A DNA stretch of 64,000 bases from Candidozyma auris (lineage: Eukaryota > Ascomycota > Pichiomycetes > Serinales > Metschnikowiaceae). Where the stretch lies: NCBI RefSeq assembly GCF_003013715.1, contig NC_072814.1:1240001-1304000 (forward strand), written 5' to 3'. The notes beneath the pieces were generated by a model. That model saw only the letters and a list, made by a program, of their open reading frames with translations, was not told the origin of the DNA and made no database searches. A program made the position numbers and the translations under genes. Shown piece after piece: positions 30,875 through 40,455 of the stretch. The first letter of the stretch is position 1; each line of letters starts with the position of its first letter.

Positions 30875-32893
30875 TTTCTGCCTCTATGCATATGTGCGAT
30901 ATTTGTGCGAACCTACTGAGTAAGCTTCAGGCGAAATGCACTCAGAGATGCTGGCTGAGGGGCCTGGGTCACTGTAAGTGGCAAAAAGTGTGATTGATGG
31001 TCACGAGAGCTTGTTGAATCTGCATGTATTATAATTGCAGTTCTAGCGTTTTTTATATATTTCAGCGTGATTTGACAACTAGAAGGGTCCATGTCTACTC
31101 ATGCAGGGCATAAACGCCTGGAAGTTGAAACAGGTTGTTGGTCACGAAAAGCGACGACAAATTTTGAATGGCCGTGGGATTGCTTTTGAAAAGGACGAGG
31201 TATAGAGGAAATTGCTGACTCACTCAAGTCTGTAAATGCAGTTATCTTTCTCGCGAAGGTAGACCCAAGGCGGCGAGGCAGACGTTATATCGAACAGTCA
31301 ACAAATTATTAAGGGGAACTGAGGGCTTCGGCTTAAGAAAGGACTCCAGAGGTAATCTTGCAAAAATTTATCTAACAGTGTGACATTTGTTAGGGAAGTA
31401 GAAGTCACCCGGTATGGTCCCCAGAAATATGCAAGGGCCCTCGCACAAAAGCTGGGTGGAAGGATATCAGATCTAGTAAAGAATCGCCTTGTTAGTTCCT
31501 TTTTCTTTCTTTAAAGCCTACGCAGTCCACATTTGTAGCAACCGCCATTGACGCCATTAACAAGCAAAATTCACCCTCAGTACTCCCTTCGTAAGCTACC
31601 TCGACCTTCTCTGTTTTATCTTCGCGTGCGGCTGTCGAGGTCTCCCTTATTATCTTCGTCTTTTCCCTTCTTTTGTCATCATCAACAAAAATATCAGCAG
31701 ATCATAAAACTCCTTTCTGGCAAGAACCCACGTAACAATGATCCTTCTAACAACCAGCCTCCTGACCCCCCGCCTTCTACAGATCAGATTGACAAAAGTT
31801 AAACCCTAAAATCCCTAGATTCCAGCACACAAAATTGTGGGATCAAAGGCAAGGCTTTACTAGCTTGAGATCTAAATGGGTAGCAAATTCTTCGAGGGCC
31901 AACAGATAGATTATCAAACGCTGATAGAGTTGAATCCCTAAAAAGTTCTTTAAACGTGTAGATGAACGGGTCATGTTATATTCCTCTATTCAGTATGGCT
32001 AGTTCAACGCCCCAATCTCAACTGCCATTGGTGAAAAGCTGACAAGGATTGTCTGACTTCGTCGTCCTTTACGCATGACACCAGCGAAGGTGTTTGCGTG
32101 GTGGAAAGAAAAATCAACGTTGACTATCTGATTGAAGATAAGTTTGAATCTCTCAAGCGAGAGCGTATACTTGGTCTTAGCAAGAGTGATGAGCAATGTT
32201 GTCCCGAGGGCCGGTGTTTGAGGGTATTCGGTGCCGAAGCCGGCAATGTTGTCCTCATTTTGCAGTCAATCACGCAACGATCATTCTGCCCCATCAGAGA
32301 ACACCGTTGTACAGTTCATCCGGAAAAACATGATCTTTGGCCACGTTCATTGTGACTAGATTGATTTGCGTATTATTTTGAATATTTGAGACGTCTGACA
32401 TAGTCTATTTGGGAGTCTCAGACTCTAAACACCTTCGATGAGAACAGGTACCTGGGTGTTGCAGAACTGCTATACAGATGCAAAAGGTCAAGATCAATCC
32501 ACAATGGCCACGATCGCAGGATGACATCGTGCATCAGGCTTCGGAAGTTCGGTGATAGTATTCAATATTTATAGCTTCCCCTCAGGGCTTATCCTCGATG
32601 TCAAGCATATTTTTAGATTCCGTCAAAGATGGCCCCAACTGACCACAGTTCGATCTTCAGTTGGTGACTTCCCGAGCTGCAAGAGCAAGCGAAGTCTATA
32701 CCAATCGACTTGTGCCACTACCATATGCCAATGTCCTCTCTGGGCCACAGCACCTCAATCATCACCAACCATTCGCGTTTAGCACTACTCGAAACGAGAT
32801 TCGCCGATATTCAGGGCTTAGGCCACTAATTGCCGCGTACCCAAACACATGGTGGCTTTCTTCGTTCCACGAGTCAATGCTAAGCGCCTGCTC

Positions 32894-33130
32894 TCAAAAC
32901 AAATACGAAAACAAGCTGTCGTCAGAGCTTGAGTCCTCGCTGCCGCTATGGTTAGAGCGTGCATCGTCGTCGTGATTCCGTCTAGAGCTCCTCAGTTCCT
33001 TCAGGCAACGGCTGTCGTTATCTGATGCTTCGTTGCGGCCGCAAAGAACCAATTCCACCAACCCCTCGATAAACTCTATCCACCGTTCGGAGCGACGGGT
33101 GCTCTGCTGCGGTTTCTCTGAATTACTCAT
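32894..33130 (-). CDS. hypothetical small Ser/Asp-rich protein
   Basis: The protein has 78 aa with an ATG start. The N-terminal half (ERWIEFIEGLVELVLCG) could form an amphipathic helix. The C-terminal half is a charged Ser/Asp tail (DDDARSNHSGSEDSSSDD) of the kind phosphorylated by casein kinase 2. A TATA box (33162-33168) lies about 32 bp upstream. I do not recognise a family. It could be a lineage-specific gene or a chance frame. Confidence 0.4.
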   Translation of the reverse strand: MSNSEKPQQSTRRSERWIEFIEGLVELVLCGRNEASDNDSRCLKELRSSRRNHDDDARSNHSGSEDSSSDDSLFSYLF

Positions 33131-33161
33131 ACTGTTCTACGCTTGACTGCTGAATCTGCCA

Positions 33162-33168
33162 CTTTATA
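33162..33168 (-). promoter_or_regulatory. TATA box before the 78-aa ORF
   Basis: TATAAAG on the minus strand, about 32 bp upstream of the ATG. It is the main reason to take this small ORF seriously. Confidence 0.45.
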
Positions 33169-33762
33169 ATGTTCACAAATCCCGTCATTCACCTCCCCAC
33201 TCGCTGACAATGGCACTGCCCTTCAAATCTCCGAACTCTGGGTTCTTTCAGCCGTGCACTCTCCCGAAAACCCCATTACACCTTGACCAAGGACTCTTGA
33301 CCATCTCGTAATTGAATCCGCGTGCTTCCTCTACGCCGCGCTCAGCCGTGGCTCGTCATGAGAAACACGCTACGGAAACAAAAATATTTGTGTGGAGGCG
33401 TAGTGACGATTGGTTGAACGGGCAACGTTTGAGAGTCTCCTGTGAAAGTATGAATTTGTTGTTTCTGGTTTTGTTGTTTCCGTTTGAGTTGTTGCTGTTG
33501 TTGTTGTGATTGATGTTGTTGATTTCTTTACTTTTGCAACCTGCCAGCGGTTGCCTCGTTGACTTTAGCCGAAGCGAGAGATCAGAGGTGACACAATTTC
33601 TGACACTTTTTTCTTAGATGGACCACTTTGCTTCCCGGCACACAGACCCTCCGCAAACGTACCCCTTTGTCCCCAATACGGCACTTGGATGGGACATTGA
33701 GAATGGGTTCCCCGTTTCAGGTTTGCGCAGGAACAACTGTGCATGGTACTTGTCAGCCTCAG

Positions 33763-33773
33763 TGGCTGCGAAA
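33763..33773 (+). promoter_or_regulatory. TGGCTGCGAAA site upstream of the wall-protein gene
   Basis: An exact copy, 22 bp before the TATA box and 120 bp before the ATG. Confidence 0.45.
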
Positions 33774-33795
33774 AACCCCAACTTGGGCTTTTCAC

Positions 33796-33804
33796 TATAA
33801 AAAG
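33796..33804 (+). promoter_or_regulatory. TATA box of the wall-protein gene
   Basis: TATAAAAAG, about 90 bp before the ATG. Confidence 0.65.
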
Positions 33805-33893
33805 AAGGACTTCCCACACGGAATTTCATCTTCTTTATTCTTTCCTTTTCTTTTACTTTAGTTTTTTTTTTTGTGTTGCTCATTCACTTCGCC

Positions 33894-34613
33894 ATGACTC
33901 CAATTGCCTTGCTTCTTGCTGCTGCTCCTGCTTATGCTGCTCTTGGTAGAAGAGCTGAGGACTACTCTTCCCTCTTGGGCCACTTGACTGACTACGGCTA
34001 CGCTACTTCCAACCTTCAGCAATACACCAACGCTGACTACCTCCTGTCGATTTACAACCAGTACTCCTTGGGTGACTACTCAGATTACGCAATTCCTACT
34101 GGAAAGGACGCCAGCTCGGCTTTGGCTTATGCCCTGAGCATCTATGCTGGCTTGGGCAGCGACTTCACTCCGGCTTATGGTTCTGCTTATGCGGGTATTC
34201 AAACTGCTACTGATGACGACTCTGAGGCTAGTGCTACTGGTGGCTCTGATGCTTCTGCCACTGGTGGCTCTGGCTCGGGCGGTTCCGCCGCAGAGCCTTC
34301 TAAAGCTTCTGCCACTGCCCCAGGTAATCTTGTTGGAGGTGGCGGTGGCTCTGCTTCTGCCTCTGCCTCCGGCTCGGGCTCGGGCTCGGGCTCTGGCTCC
34401 AAATCTTCTGGCTCCGCCTCTGGCTCTGCCTCGGGTTCCAAGGCTTCTGGATCTGGCTCTGCCTCTGCCTCCGGCTCCAAGTCTGGCTCTGCTTCCTCCT
34501 CGGGATCGGCAAGTGGCGGCTCTTCTTCTACTGCTGGTGGTGGTGCTGCTCGTTCTTCTCAGTACTTCGGCGCTGGCGGTGTTGCTGCTGTTGCCGCCCT
34601 TGTTTTGCTTTAG
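33894..34613 (+). CDS. secreted Ser/Gly-repeat protein, probably GPI-anchored wall protein
   Basis: The protein has 239 aa. An N-terminal signal peptide ([15 protein letters not shown], with likely cleavage after AYA or at a later dibasic GRR) leads into a Tyr-rich domain of about 95 residues. About 110 residues of Ser-Gly-Ala-Lys repeats follow, then a hydrophobic tail ([15 protein letters not shown]) typical of a GPI signal. This architecture is that of fungal wall or plasma-membrane mannoproteins. The ATG lies 7 codons inside a frame whose upstream start is GTG. The Ser-rich part may be larger still, since CTG is Ser. It resembles the protein at 37338 in repeat type and tail. The exact family was not recognised. 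Confidence 0.78.
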   Translation: MTPIALLLAAAPAYAALGRRAEDYSSLLGHLTDYGYATSNLQQYTNADYLLSIYNQYSLGDYSDYAIPTGKDASSALAYALSIYAGLGSDFTPAYGSAYAGIQTATDDDSEASATGGSDASATGGSGSGGSAAEPSKASATAPGNLVGGGGGSASASASGSGSGSGSGSKSSGSASGSASGSKASGSGSASASGSKSGSASSSGSASGGSSSTAGGGAARSSQYFGAGGVAAVAALVLL

Positions 34614-35218
34614 ATTGCAAAAAAATAATTGTATGTATCACTAATACAACTGTATACCTGCTTCTTTTAAGAACGTGGAACCGTCTCTCTATGGTCAGGC
34701 TTGACAAAAAAAGAAACTCAATTAAACGTTCGCTGTATAGCGCTAAAAGGCAATTGGGGATCGTTGTCAGCAGAGGGGGTAATGCTTTAGGACAGACCGG
34801 CACCTCACATACTCTTTCACAAATAAGAAATAAAATTCCTGCTTTTTTCCTTCTAGTAAGTAGTATCCAATTAACAAGGTGGACAGTCTCTAGTCACTCT
34901 GTAGTCATTACGTTTTGACCTTTAACGTACTAGATAACAAATGCTCAGGACACTAGGTTACCCCAGGGAACATCTCTATGATTCCACTTCAAATTTATAC
35001 AACAAAATTTTAAGAGTCGAGGTCATGCCTTGCTCATCCACTGCTTTCTTATCTTGGCATGTGTACCAATTGCCTTGTGGGTAAAGAATATATTCATCGG
35101 ACTTTCCCATATCGAGATTGCTCTGGTGACTAGACGCCCAGGCGAGATTGTCGTGAGTACGACCTAATAAAAGATTCATTCACCCCCAGTTGTCCCACAT
35201 TTGTTGCTTCAAGTGAAG
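34614..35218. other. intergenic downstream of the wall-protein gene
   Basis: No gene was recognised, and no member of the recurrent 11-mer family was seen. Confidence 0.4.
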
Positions 35219-35686
35219 ATGCTCGAAACACCTAGATATCGAGAAAAGAACAGCACTGGAAAGCCTCCACAGTACACCGCCGAAAACCAAGATGGGCAAA
35301 GGAATGCCACTGGTCCTATTGCTAGTCCAGAAATAACATTGAAGACCAACTCTGTCAAATGGATGGCTAGGTATGCTGCTTTCAGAAAAATAATGCACAC
35401 TATCAAAAATACATTCAAATGCCATGAACTTGAAAAGAGACATATACGCGTGTTCAAAGACACCTTCAAAGGGATGTCGAAGAACATTTCGAAGCCAGAA
35501 TGGCAATTGTTCTATAACGAGCTCGTGCAATTTTCGAAGCGAATCGACGGCACGACAAAAAAGGTGGTGGTCCAAGAAACACGGGAACTCCGTCGCTTCA
35601 TATCGTTGCTACCTTGGAAGACCGTAGCGTGTGACTATGGGCTCGAGAACATTCAGAGTGAGCTAGATCGTAAAAAATATCCTTGA
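35219..35686 (+). CDS. hypothetical basic protein, 155 aa
   Basis: The ATG is at MLETPRYREK; the frame upstream begins only with TTG. After a low-complexity polar N-terminus (about 50 residues) the sequence is basic and rich in aromatic residues (KWMARYAAFRKIMHTIKNTF, then RRFISLLPWKTV), with the composition of a folded helical protein. It contains no CTG codon, as expected of a gene in a CUG-Ser yeast. I do not recognise a family. An antisense frame over the same bases (35180-35575) is less protein-like. It could be lineage-specific or a decayed gene. Confidence 0.45.
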   Translation: MLETPRYREKNSTGKPPQYTAENQDGQRNATGPIASPEITLKTNSVKWMARYAAFRKIMHTIKNTFKCHELEKRHIRVFKDTFKGMSKNISKPEWQLFYNELVQFSKRIDGTTKKVVVQETRELRRFISLLPWKTVACDYGLENIQSELDRKKYP

Positions 35687-36238
35687 TACTTCTGGTGTCT
35701 AGAAGGTGTGGCATTGAATGTAGCTGATGAGAACGAAATTTGATACTGGCAAAGTCGCCAAAGGCAACAATGACAGACACCTCAATGCTTATGTGTGTTG
35801 TTGTTCGTATAATGTGAACGAAGGCTTTATTGAGATGATTTTTTTTACTGTAGTCTACATTATGTCTGTAAATCTTACCAGTCGAATACCATAAGTAGCC
35901 GAGAGCTTGATGCCTTCTCCTACCACTCTAGGCGAGTTCAGCGACCTAGATAGCCCACAACTTTTTTTTTCTCTATTCTTTCAGGAGAGCTTGAAACATG
36001 GCGTTCAGGTTTTTCGAAGCATTGGTGGTGATCTTCGTTCAAGAAGAAGTATACCATTGCAGAACAGGCATTGCAGGTACAGACCAGGGCGTCACCATTT
36101 TCGTTCCTCGCATACTCTACCCACTATTCTTTCTACTACCGGGTGACATCTACCATCCAGCTAAGCAAAATGCAAAACAGGTTGAATCGTAACGACCCTC
36201 CATAATTTATAAGGAACCTCTCTTGTAAGGCGTAGCAT

Positions 36239-36356
36239 CCCCGGCTGTCTGGTTACAGGGGCCCGAGCCTCCATACATCCATACGCTGTATCCACAAATT
36301 CCTCGGGCCTGGCTGGGGTAGGGTGCAAGCCATGGAGCAGCCACGAGGCTGAACTC
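36239..36356. ncRNA. candidate structured RNA or hairpin cluster, unassigned
   Basis: Perfect or near-perfect stems follow each other in a GC-rich block. CTGT/ACAG extended by CCC/GGG spans 36240-36261. GGCCCGAG at 36260-36267 pairs with CTCGGGCC at 36302-36309, enclosing ATAC-gct-GTAT. GAGCAGCC at 36335-36342 pairs with GGCTG and CTC (36347-36356) around an ACGA tetraloop with an AA bulge. The density of stems suggests an RNA or a protein-binding region. I compared it by eye with SRP RNA, RNase P/MRP RNA, U-snRNAs and 5S and found no convincing match. Strand and ends are unknown. Confidence 0.3.
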
Positions 36357-37017
36357 GCAATTGAGCTACCAGCGTGAACTGCTTACGAGAAAAAGCCTAC
36401 ACACGGTGAGCATATCGGCCCCCCTTGCGACTGTTTAACGTGAATGTCTTGCCTATGTGTCAAGCTCCCCACCCTTTGTTCGCAGCATTTGCAACCATTC
36501 CTACGCCTCCAGAAGGGGGAAGAAAAAAATAGAACCAGAATGAAGTAGAGCTATAGCATGGGAGAATTGTCAACTGCACAAAAATGTAAACCAAGATCAT
36601 ACAAAAAGAACCTAAAAAAAAAATGAACGGAAAATTCTTGAAGAGAATTCCAAAGCAACCAAGACACTCTTAATTGGACCACCCGCTTTGCCCTACTTCC
36701 AAGGCTCGGGTGGTTTTGTCGGGTGCGCAAGACATGCCATGCCACAAAAGTGATGTCCACTTTTCCACTTTTCTGCCGTGCGAACACACTCTCGTCAAAA
36801 TCGAAGACAACACTAAATGCATTGAGATTTTACCATTCTCATGTTTTTCATCACATCTTTTCGCCCCAGCATTCTTGACTCTCAATGCCCCCTCCCACAC
36901 TCATTGTGTTTCGCTCTCGGCAACGTGCAATCACGCCTCGGCGCCCCGGCGCGAGCCATTTGCCCAAAGTGACAAAAATAACCACATTGGGCGCACAATA
37001 TACACAGTAGCACCCGA

Positions 37018-37058
37018 TGCTCAGTTTTCACGCTAGTGCTCAGTTTTCACGCTAGTGC
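37018..37058. repeat. 19-bp tandem repeat, 2.2 copies
   Basis: The unit tgctcagttttcacgctag occurs twice without mismatch, followed by a further tgc. It lies about 215 bp upstream of the TATA box of the next gene. Confidence 0.9.
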
Positions 37059-37272
37059 CTTTAAAGCCTAAAGTAACGAAATGGTCTTTTCTTTTGCTTC
37101 GAAGGGCTTCTCCAAACCTAATTTTTCAAACCGAGATCCAATTTTACAGCTTGTGCCTTGGTCTTTTAATAGCAAAACGTACTACCACCAAAATCAAGAT
37201 CCGCCTTGGTCTCACATTTTGCAGGACCCACCGCCTTCTCAATCCTTCTCTTTCGGGCCTTCCCCACCGCAG

Positions 37273-37280
37273 TATAAAAG
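37273..37280 (+). promoter_or_regulatory. TATA box before the signal-less Ser-repeat gene
   Basis: TATAAAAG, 58 bp before the ATG. Its closeness leaves no room for an upstream exon encoding a signal peptide. Confidence 0.7.
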
Positions 37281-37337
37281 GACCTGAATTTCTCGACTTG
37301 ATCTCTTCCCTCCACCATCCACCACAACTTTTCCATC

Positions 37338-37967
37338 ATGTCCTCAATTGCTAACAACCTCCTTGGTGACACCACCTCCTATACGGGCTCTTTGGCTTCG
37401 TCCTACTACGCTGCCCTCAACTCTTTCTATGGCCAGCCTGACGTTGCCTCGGCTCTTTCTGCTGTGCGTACTCTTACCTCAGACACTTCTGCCTACAACG
37501 ACTGGGTCACTTCGTTCTTCGGCGCCTACGCTGACGATTACTCCTCCATCCAGTCTCAGTACGCTGATGTGTTCACCCAGAACGCCATGGAGACCGGCAC
37601 TGTGTCTATTCCTTCTGTTGACGAGAGCGACTTGTCTAGCTTGGTTGGCAGCATCACTTCTGCAGGCAATGCCGAGTCCGTTGCTTCTACCCTCGCTTCT
37701 GCTGGCAAGAACGCCACTTCTTCGAAGTCGAGCTCTGGCTCTGGCTCTAACTCTGGCTCTGGCTCTGGTTCCGGCTCCAAATCTGGTTCTGAATCCAAGT
37801 CTGGTTCTGCCTCTGGTTCCAAGTCGGGCTCTAGCTCGAAATCTGGCTCTGCCTCGGCTTCTGAGGGCTCTGGTAGCTCCACCAGCTCGGGCAACTTGGG
37901 TGCCAAGTCCGGCTCTTACATGGCCGCTGGTGGTGTCGCCGGTGCCGTTGCTCTTGCCTTGTTGTAA
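37338..37967 (+). CDS. Ser/Gly/Lys-repeat protein with GPI-like tail but no signal peptide
   Basis: The protein has 209 aa. An N-terminal region of about 125 residues rich in Ser, Ala and Tyr (SYTGSLASSYYAALNSFYG) is followed by about 60 residues of SGS/SKSG repeats and a hydrophobic tail (YMAAGGVAGAVALALL) like that of the protein at 33894. Unlike that protein it has no hydrophobic N-terminus. An in-frame stop (TGA at 37299-37301) lies 13 codons upstream, and the TATA box is only 58 bp before the ATG. The two proteins look like relatives of one wall-protein type. How this one would enter the secretory route is unclear. Confidence 0.7.
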   Translation: MSSIANNLLGDTTSYTGSLASSYYAALNSFYGQPDVASALSAVRTLTSDTSAYNDWVTSFFGAYADDYSSIQSQYADVFTQNAMETGTVSIPSVDESDLSSLVGSITSAGNAESVASTLASAGKNATSSKSSSGSGSNSGSGSGSGSKSGSESKSGSASGSKSGSSSKSGSASASEGSGSSTSSGNLGAKSGSYMAAGGVAGAVALALL

Positions 37968-38279
37968 GAATTATGCATGGATTATTGACGTTGCATGCAC
38001 CAACGCTGCATCGATCTAGAAAAGTAATTATATTTTAAAGACGCCTAATACATTTTGGTTTTCTATGCTATCAAATTAGTTCTTGTAGCTCAATCGCCAA
38101 TCGTAACATTCGTTCATTATCGTTAATTGAAGAGAGGGGCATTTTACGTAATTCAAAGTTTAAGCTTTGATCTATATCACGATAGCCTCATCAGCGGAAA
38201 AGTAGCCTGACAGTGGTACTCAGCATGGCTGCCAAAGCCGACTCAATAATGTCATTAAAGCCTCATTTCAAAAGTCCCT
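37968..38279. other. intergenic Ser-repeat gene 3' / OPI10 3'
   Basis: A convergent 3' region. A weak relative of the recurrent word (TGGCTGCCAAA) lies near 38227. No gene was seen. Confidence 0.35.
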
Positions 38280-38903
38280 TCAGTTGAGCTCCTCGAGGAA
38301 ATTGGGATTGGTCTGTAGTTTTGTCTTGAACTTGTCCCACCAAGTGTCGAAAGCCTTCATAGGTACTTTTCCTGCTGGGTCCACGAACCCACTCAAATAG
38401 TTGTATGCATGTTGCACGATTCTGTTTGCCAAATTAGCAATATCCAGCGGTGCTTTTGGTGCTGGCTTGGGAGTGTTTGCTTTTGGAACCAATGCTGAGG
38501 AGCTCTTCTGTTTCTCCGCCTGTAGCAATTGCTCAGCCTGCGGTGTGGGCTCTATAGAGATACCAATGTTGATTGTGGTGTTGGCAGCTGCTGCGGAATC
38601 TACATCATTCATAGCGTCGTCGTCGGCCAAATATGAAGTGGACAGACCGGTGGTATTGTTCAACTTGAAGATTGCCGATGGCTTCACGGGATTGAGGCCT
38701 CCAAGAAGCTTGAACTCAACACTTGTCAGGAGCTGGAAGTAAACGAGTGCTGTGAAGTTTGGATCAGTGAACTCGGTCTGGGGAAGTAGGAAGATAGCCA
38801 CATGGTTGATGCTTGCTGCATTGTCAATGGTGAGCACATATTTGGTAGGCTCTACCTGCTGGGCCAATTGGATGGGTCTACCTGAGCATACTGCGCCAAA
38901 CAT
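38280..38903 (-). CDS. OPI10: Hikeshi/Opi10 family Hsp70 nuclear import factor
   Basis: The protein has 207 aa. The N-terminus MFGAVCSGRPIQLAQQVEPT and the core HVAIFLLPQTEF, YFQL and FKLLGGLNPVKPSAIFKLN are the family signature (DUF775). Human Hikeshi carries Hsp70 into the nucleus on heat stress. S. cerevisiae Opi10 (246 aa) is linked to inositol and phospholipid metabolism. The FG-interacting N-terminal domain is complete. The middle is Ala/Asn/Pro-rich linker, and the C-terminus (AFDTWWDKFKTKLQTNPNFLEEL) matches the conserved helical end. Confidence 0.92.
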   Translation of the reverse strand: MFGAVCSGRPIQLAQQVEPTKYVLTIDNAASINHVAIFLLPQTEFTDPNFTALVYFQLLTSVEFKLLGGLNPVKPSAIFKLNNTTGLSTSYLADDDAMNDVDSAAAANTTINIGISIEPTPQAEQLLQAEKQKSSSALVPKANTPKPAPKAPLDIANLANRIVQHAYNYLSGFVDPAGKVPMKAFDTWWDKFKTKLQTNPNFLEELN

Positions 38904-39390
38904 AGCGAGGACGAGGACAATTGGCGGTCGTTCTTGTTGCTGCTATAGCTTACAATGTAGCGCTTGCTTTATATGGAGGGTTACCCGCACAGCGGACTCC
39001 TCGAGAAGCTTCTGGTGCAGCTTCAAGAAAAAGTGCGATGGATACCACATTTCAAACATTGATAATGCAGCACATGGAATATTCACAAAGGCTTGTGAAT
39101 GGATCATGTGCTGGGACAGCTAAGAAGGGAGGCGCCTTTTCTTAACTGATTTCACAAGGTGCAGCCCGATACTTTTGTCCCAGAGTAACGCGTTGAACAT
39201 ATTTTCCATCTTTGAGCACCTGACCCATGTCAGAAAGCATAGATGAATATGGGAAAGATACCTCGCAACATAATGAAGCAATTCGAAGCGGCTATTTTGC
39301 TTCAAATTCAAGTTTTCCCCCGGGGGAGCTCAACCAGTTCAAGAGATCTACTTCTTCTGAGTCTAGTGCCACTACCCCATCACTTCCCCA
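38904..39390. other. intergenic OPI10 5' / ATS1 3'
   Basis: Both flanking genes are on the minus strand. The stretch is therefore the OPI10 promoter plus the ATS1 terminator. Nothing specific was recognised. Confidence 0.4.
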
Positions 39391-40455
39391 TCACTCATTA
39401 TCACTAGCTAACGTCTCTGTTACGATCCAGCTTGTGGCGCATCCCGCAGCCATGCCAACAACTTTATCGGGTCCTCTGTAGATTTCATTCAAGTAGTCAT
39501 AGGTCACCGGATCATTTTCTCCTTTTTTCTTCGTTTCTGGAGCTTCTCCACAGTTGCCATGCTCTCCCCAGCCCCATGCACATACTTTTCCGTCACTAAG
39601 AAGTACAAGTCCGTGTTCTGAGCCCACGACAACGTCCACAGGTGATGCCTCGTTATTATATTGGTATAACTGCCCATGCAGATTGTTACCCTGAGAGTAA
39701 ATTTCAATACCTTCATGGCTTCTGGTCGACGTCGACCAGTGTACGGATGACCACATTGCTTGCACATTATTTGCGTTTGGCGCCTCAATTAAACAGGCAT
39801 TTTTCCCTAGTACCTTGATCACAGAACCATCATAGAGAACAGTACGATCATGGCCCATTGCAACCAAAGTTCCTTCAAGCGAGAGCCTTTTGGGCTCCCA
39901 GTAGCACGAAACAGGCTTGTTTTTAGGGTCGACTTCCTTGACTTCCCCAAGTTGGCCCTTACGACACGCTCCCCAGCCATAGGTCCCATCCTCACGCATC
40001 ACAATGACATGATTGATTGAAGACTTGACACCGATAACCGGGCTTTTTGTGGAAAATTTGACATCAGAAGGCGTTTCTGCAAGTACGATGTTCTTGCCTA
40101 GTCCCAATTCGCCCTTGAGCCCCGTGCCACAAGTGTACACTCTATCTTGCTCATCGACAAGCACAGAGTACTCCCAACCAGCAGCAATGAACTTCCAAGT
40201 GCCAGGAATCTCGATGAATTCTTTAAGCGCTTCTGACGCCTTAATCCCACACTGGCCAAACTCGTTGCTCCCAGCAGCCATCACCGTGCCATCATCAAGT
40301 AGAATTAGCGTATGGTTCCCGCCAAAGGCAAAAGACCGAGGAGGCGCCTTCAATGTGACATTAATTTCGACCAAGGACGATTTATCTTCATCGTCACCAA
40401 GACCAAGCTGGAAGTTTCCGTTAGAGCCACATGCAAGTAGCTTGTAGTGGGTCAT
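39391..40455 (-). CDS. ATS1: RCC1-repeat protein Ats1/Kti13
   Basis: The protein has 354 aa; S. cerevisiae Ats1 has 333. RCC1-type beta-propeller blades are visible (LLACGSNGNFQLGLGDDEDK, MAAGSNEFGQCGI, YTCGTGLKGELGLG, YGWGACRKGQLGEV, CAWGWGEHGNCGEA). In S. cerevisiae Ats1 binds Kti11/Dph3 and supports Elongator-dependent tRNA wobble-uridine modification and diphthamide synthesis. It is divergent from FUN30, as in S. cerevisiae (YAL020C/YAL019W), which separates it from other RCC1-repeat proteins. Confidence 0.92.
   Translation of the reverse strand: MTHYKLLACGSNGNFQLGLGDDEDKSSLVEINVTLKAPPRSFAFGGNHTLILLDDGTVMAAGSNEFGQCGIKASEALKEFIEIPGTWKFIAAGWEYSVLVDEQDRVYTCGTGLKGELGLGKNIVLAETPSDVKFSTKSPVIGVKSSINHVIVMREDGTYGWGACRKGQLGEVKEVDPKNKPVSCYWEPKRLSLEGTLVAMGHDRTVLYDGSVIKVLGKNACLIEAPNANNVQAMWSSVHWSTSTRSHEGIEIYSQGNNLHGQLYQYNNEASPVDVVVGSEHGLVLLSDGKVCAWGWGEHGNCGEAPETKKKGENDPVTYDYLNEIYRGPDKVVGMAAGCATSWIVTETLASDNE

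Larger units (their letters stand above)
30762..32893. other. 2.1-kb region without a recognisable gene
   Basis: The first 250 bp form the metallothionein promoter. The rest holds only short frames with no family resemblance, some on opposite strands over the same bases (31999-32355), which argues against real coding. No tRNA or repeat was found. Confidence 0.5.
33131..33893. other. divergent region before the signal-peptide-bearing wall protein
   Basis: The region contains a TTG-rich low-complexity run (about 33469-33521), TGGCTGCGAAA at 33763-33773 and a TATA box at 33796-33804. The last 50 bp before the ORF are T-rich. Confidence 0.5.
35687..37337. other. 1.65-kb gene-free region with structured GC-rich block
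   Basis: No convincing coding frame. It includes the hairpin-rich segment 36239-36356, a 19-bp tandem repeat at 37018-37058, and a TATA box at 37273-37280 for the next gene. A 64-codon frame at 35998-36192 is not supported. Confidence 0.5.

Noticed and set aside
34144..34644. 166-codon Leu-rich frame over the wall-protein gene
   Set aside because: Shifted-frame reading of Ser/Gly codon repeats; so are the antisense Glu/Pro-rich frames.
35180..35575. 131-codon minus frame opposite the 155-aa ORF
   Set aside because: Less protein-like than the plus-strand frame and without promoter signals.
35998..36192. 64-codon frame preceded by a pyrimidine-rich CAG
   Set aside because: Looks like a possible second exon, but I found no branch site or upstream first exon; too weak to call.
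36239..36356. Identification as SRP RNA or RNase P RNA
   Set aside because: Short resemblances (for example a GAGGAATTTGTGG stretch on the minus strand) are not backed by the other conserved regions.
37348..38019. 223-codon hydrophobic frame overlapping the second Ser-repeat gene
   Set aside because: Alternative reading of the same codon repeats; poor composition and no supporting signal.
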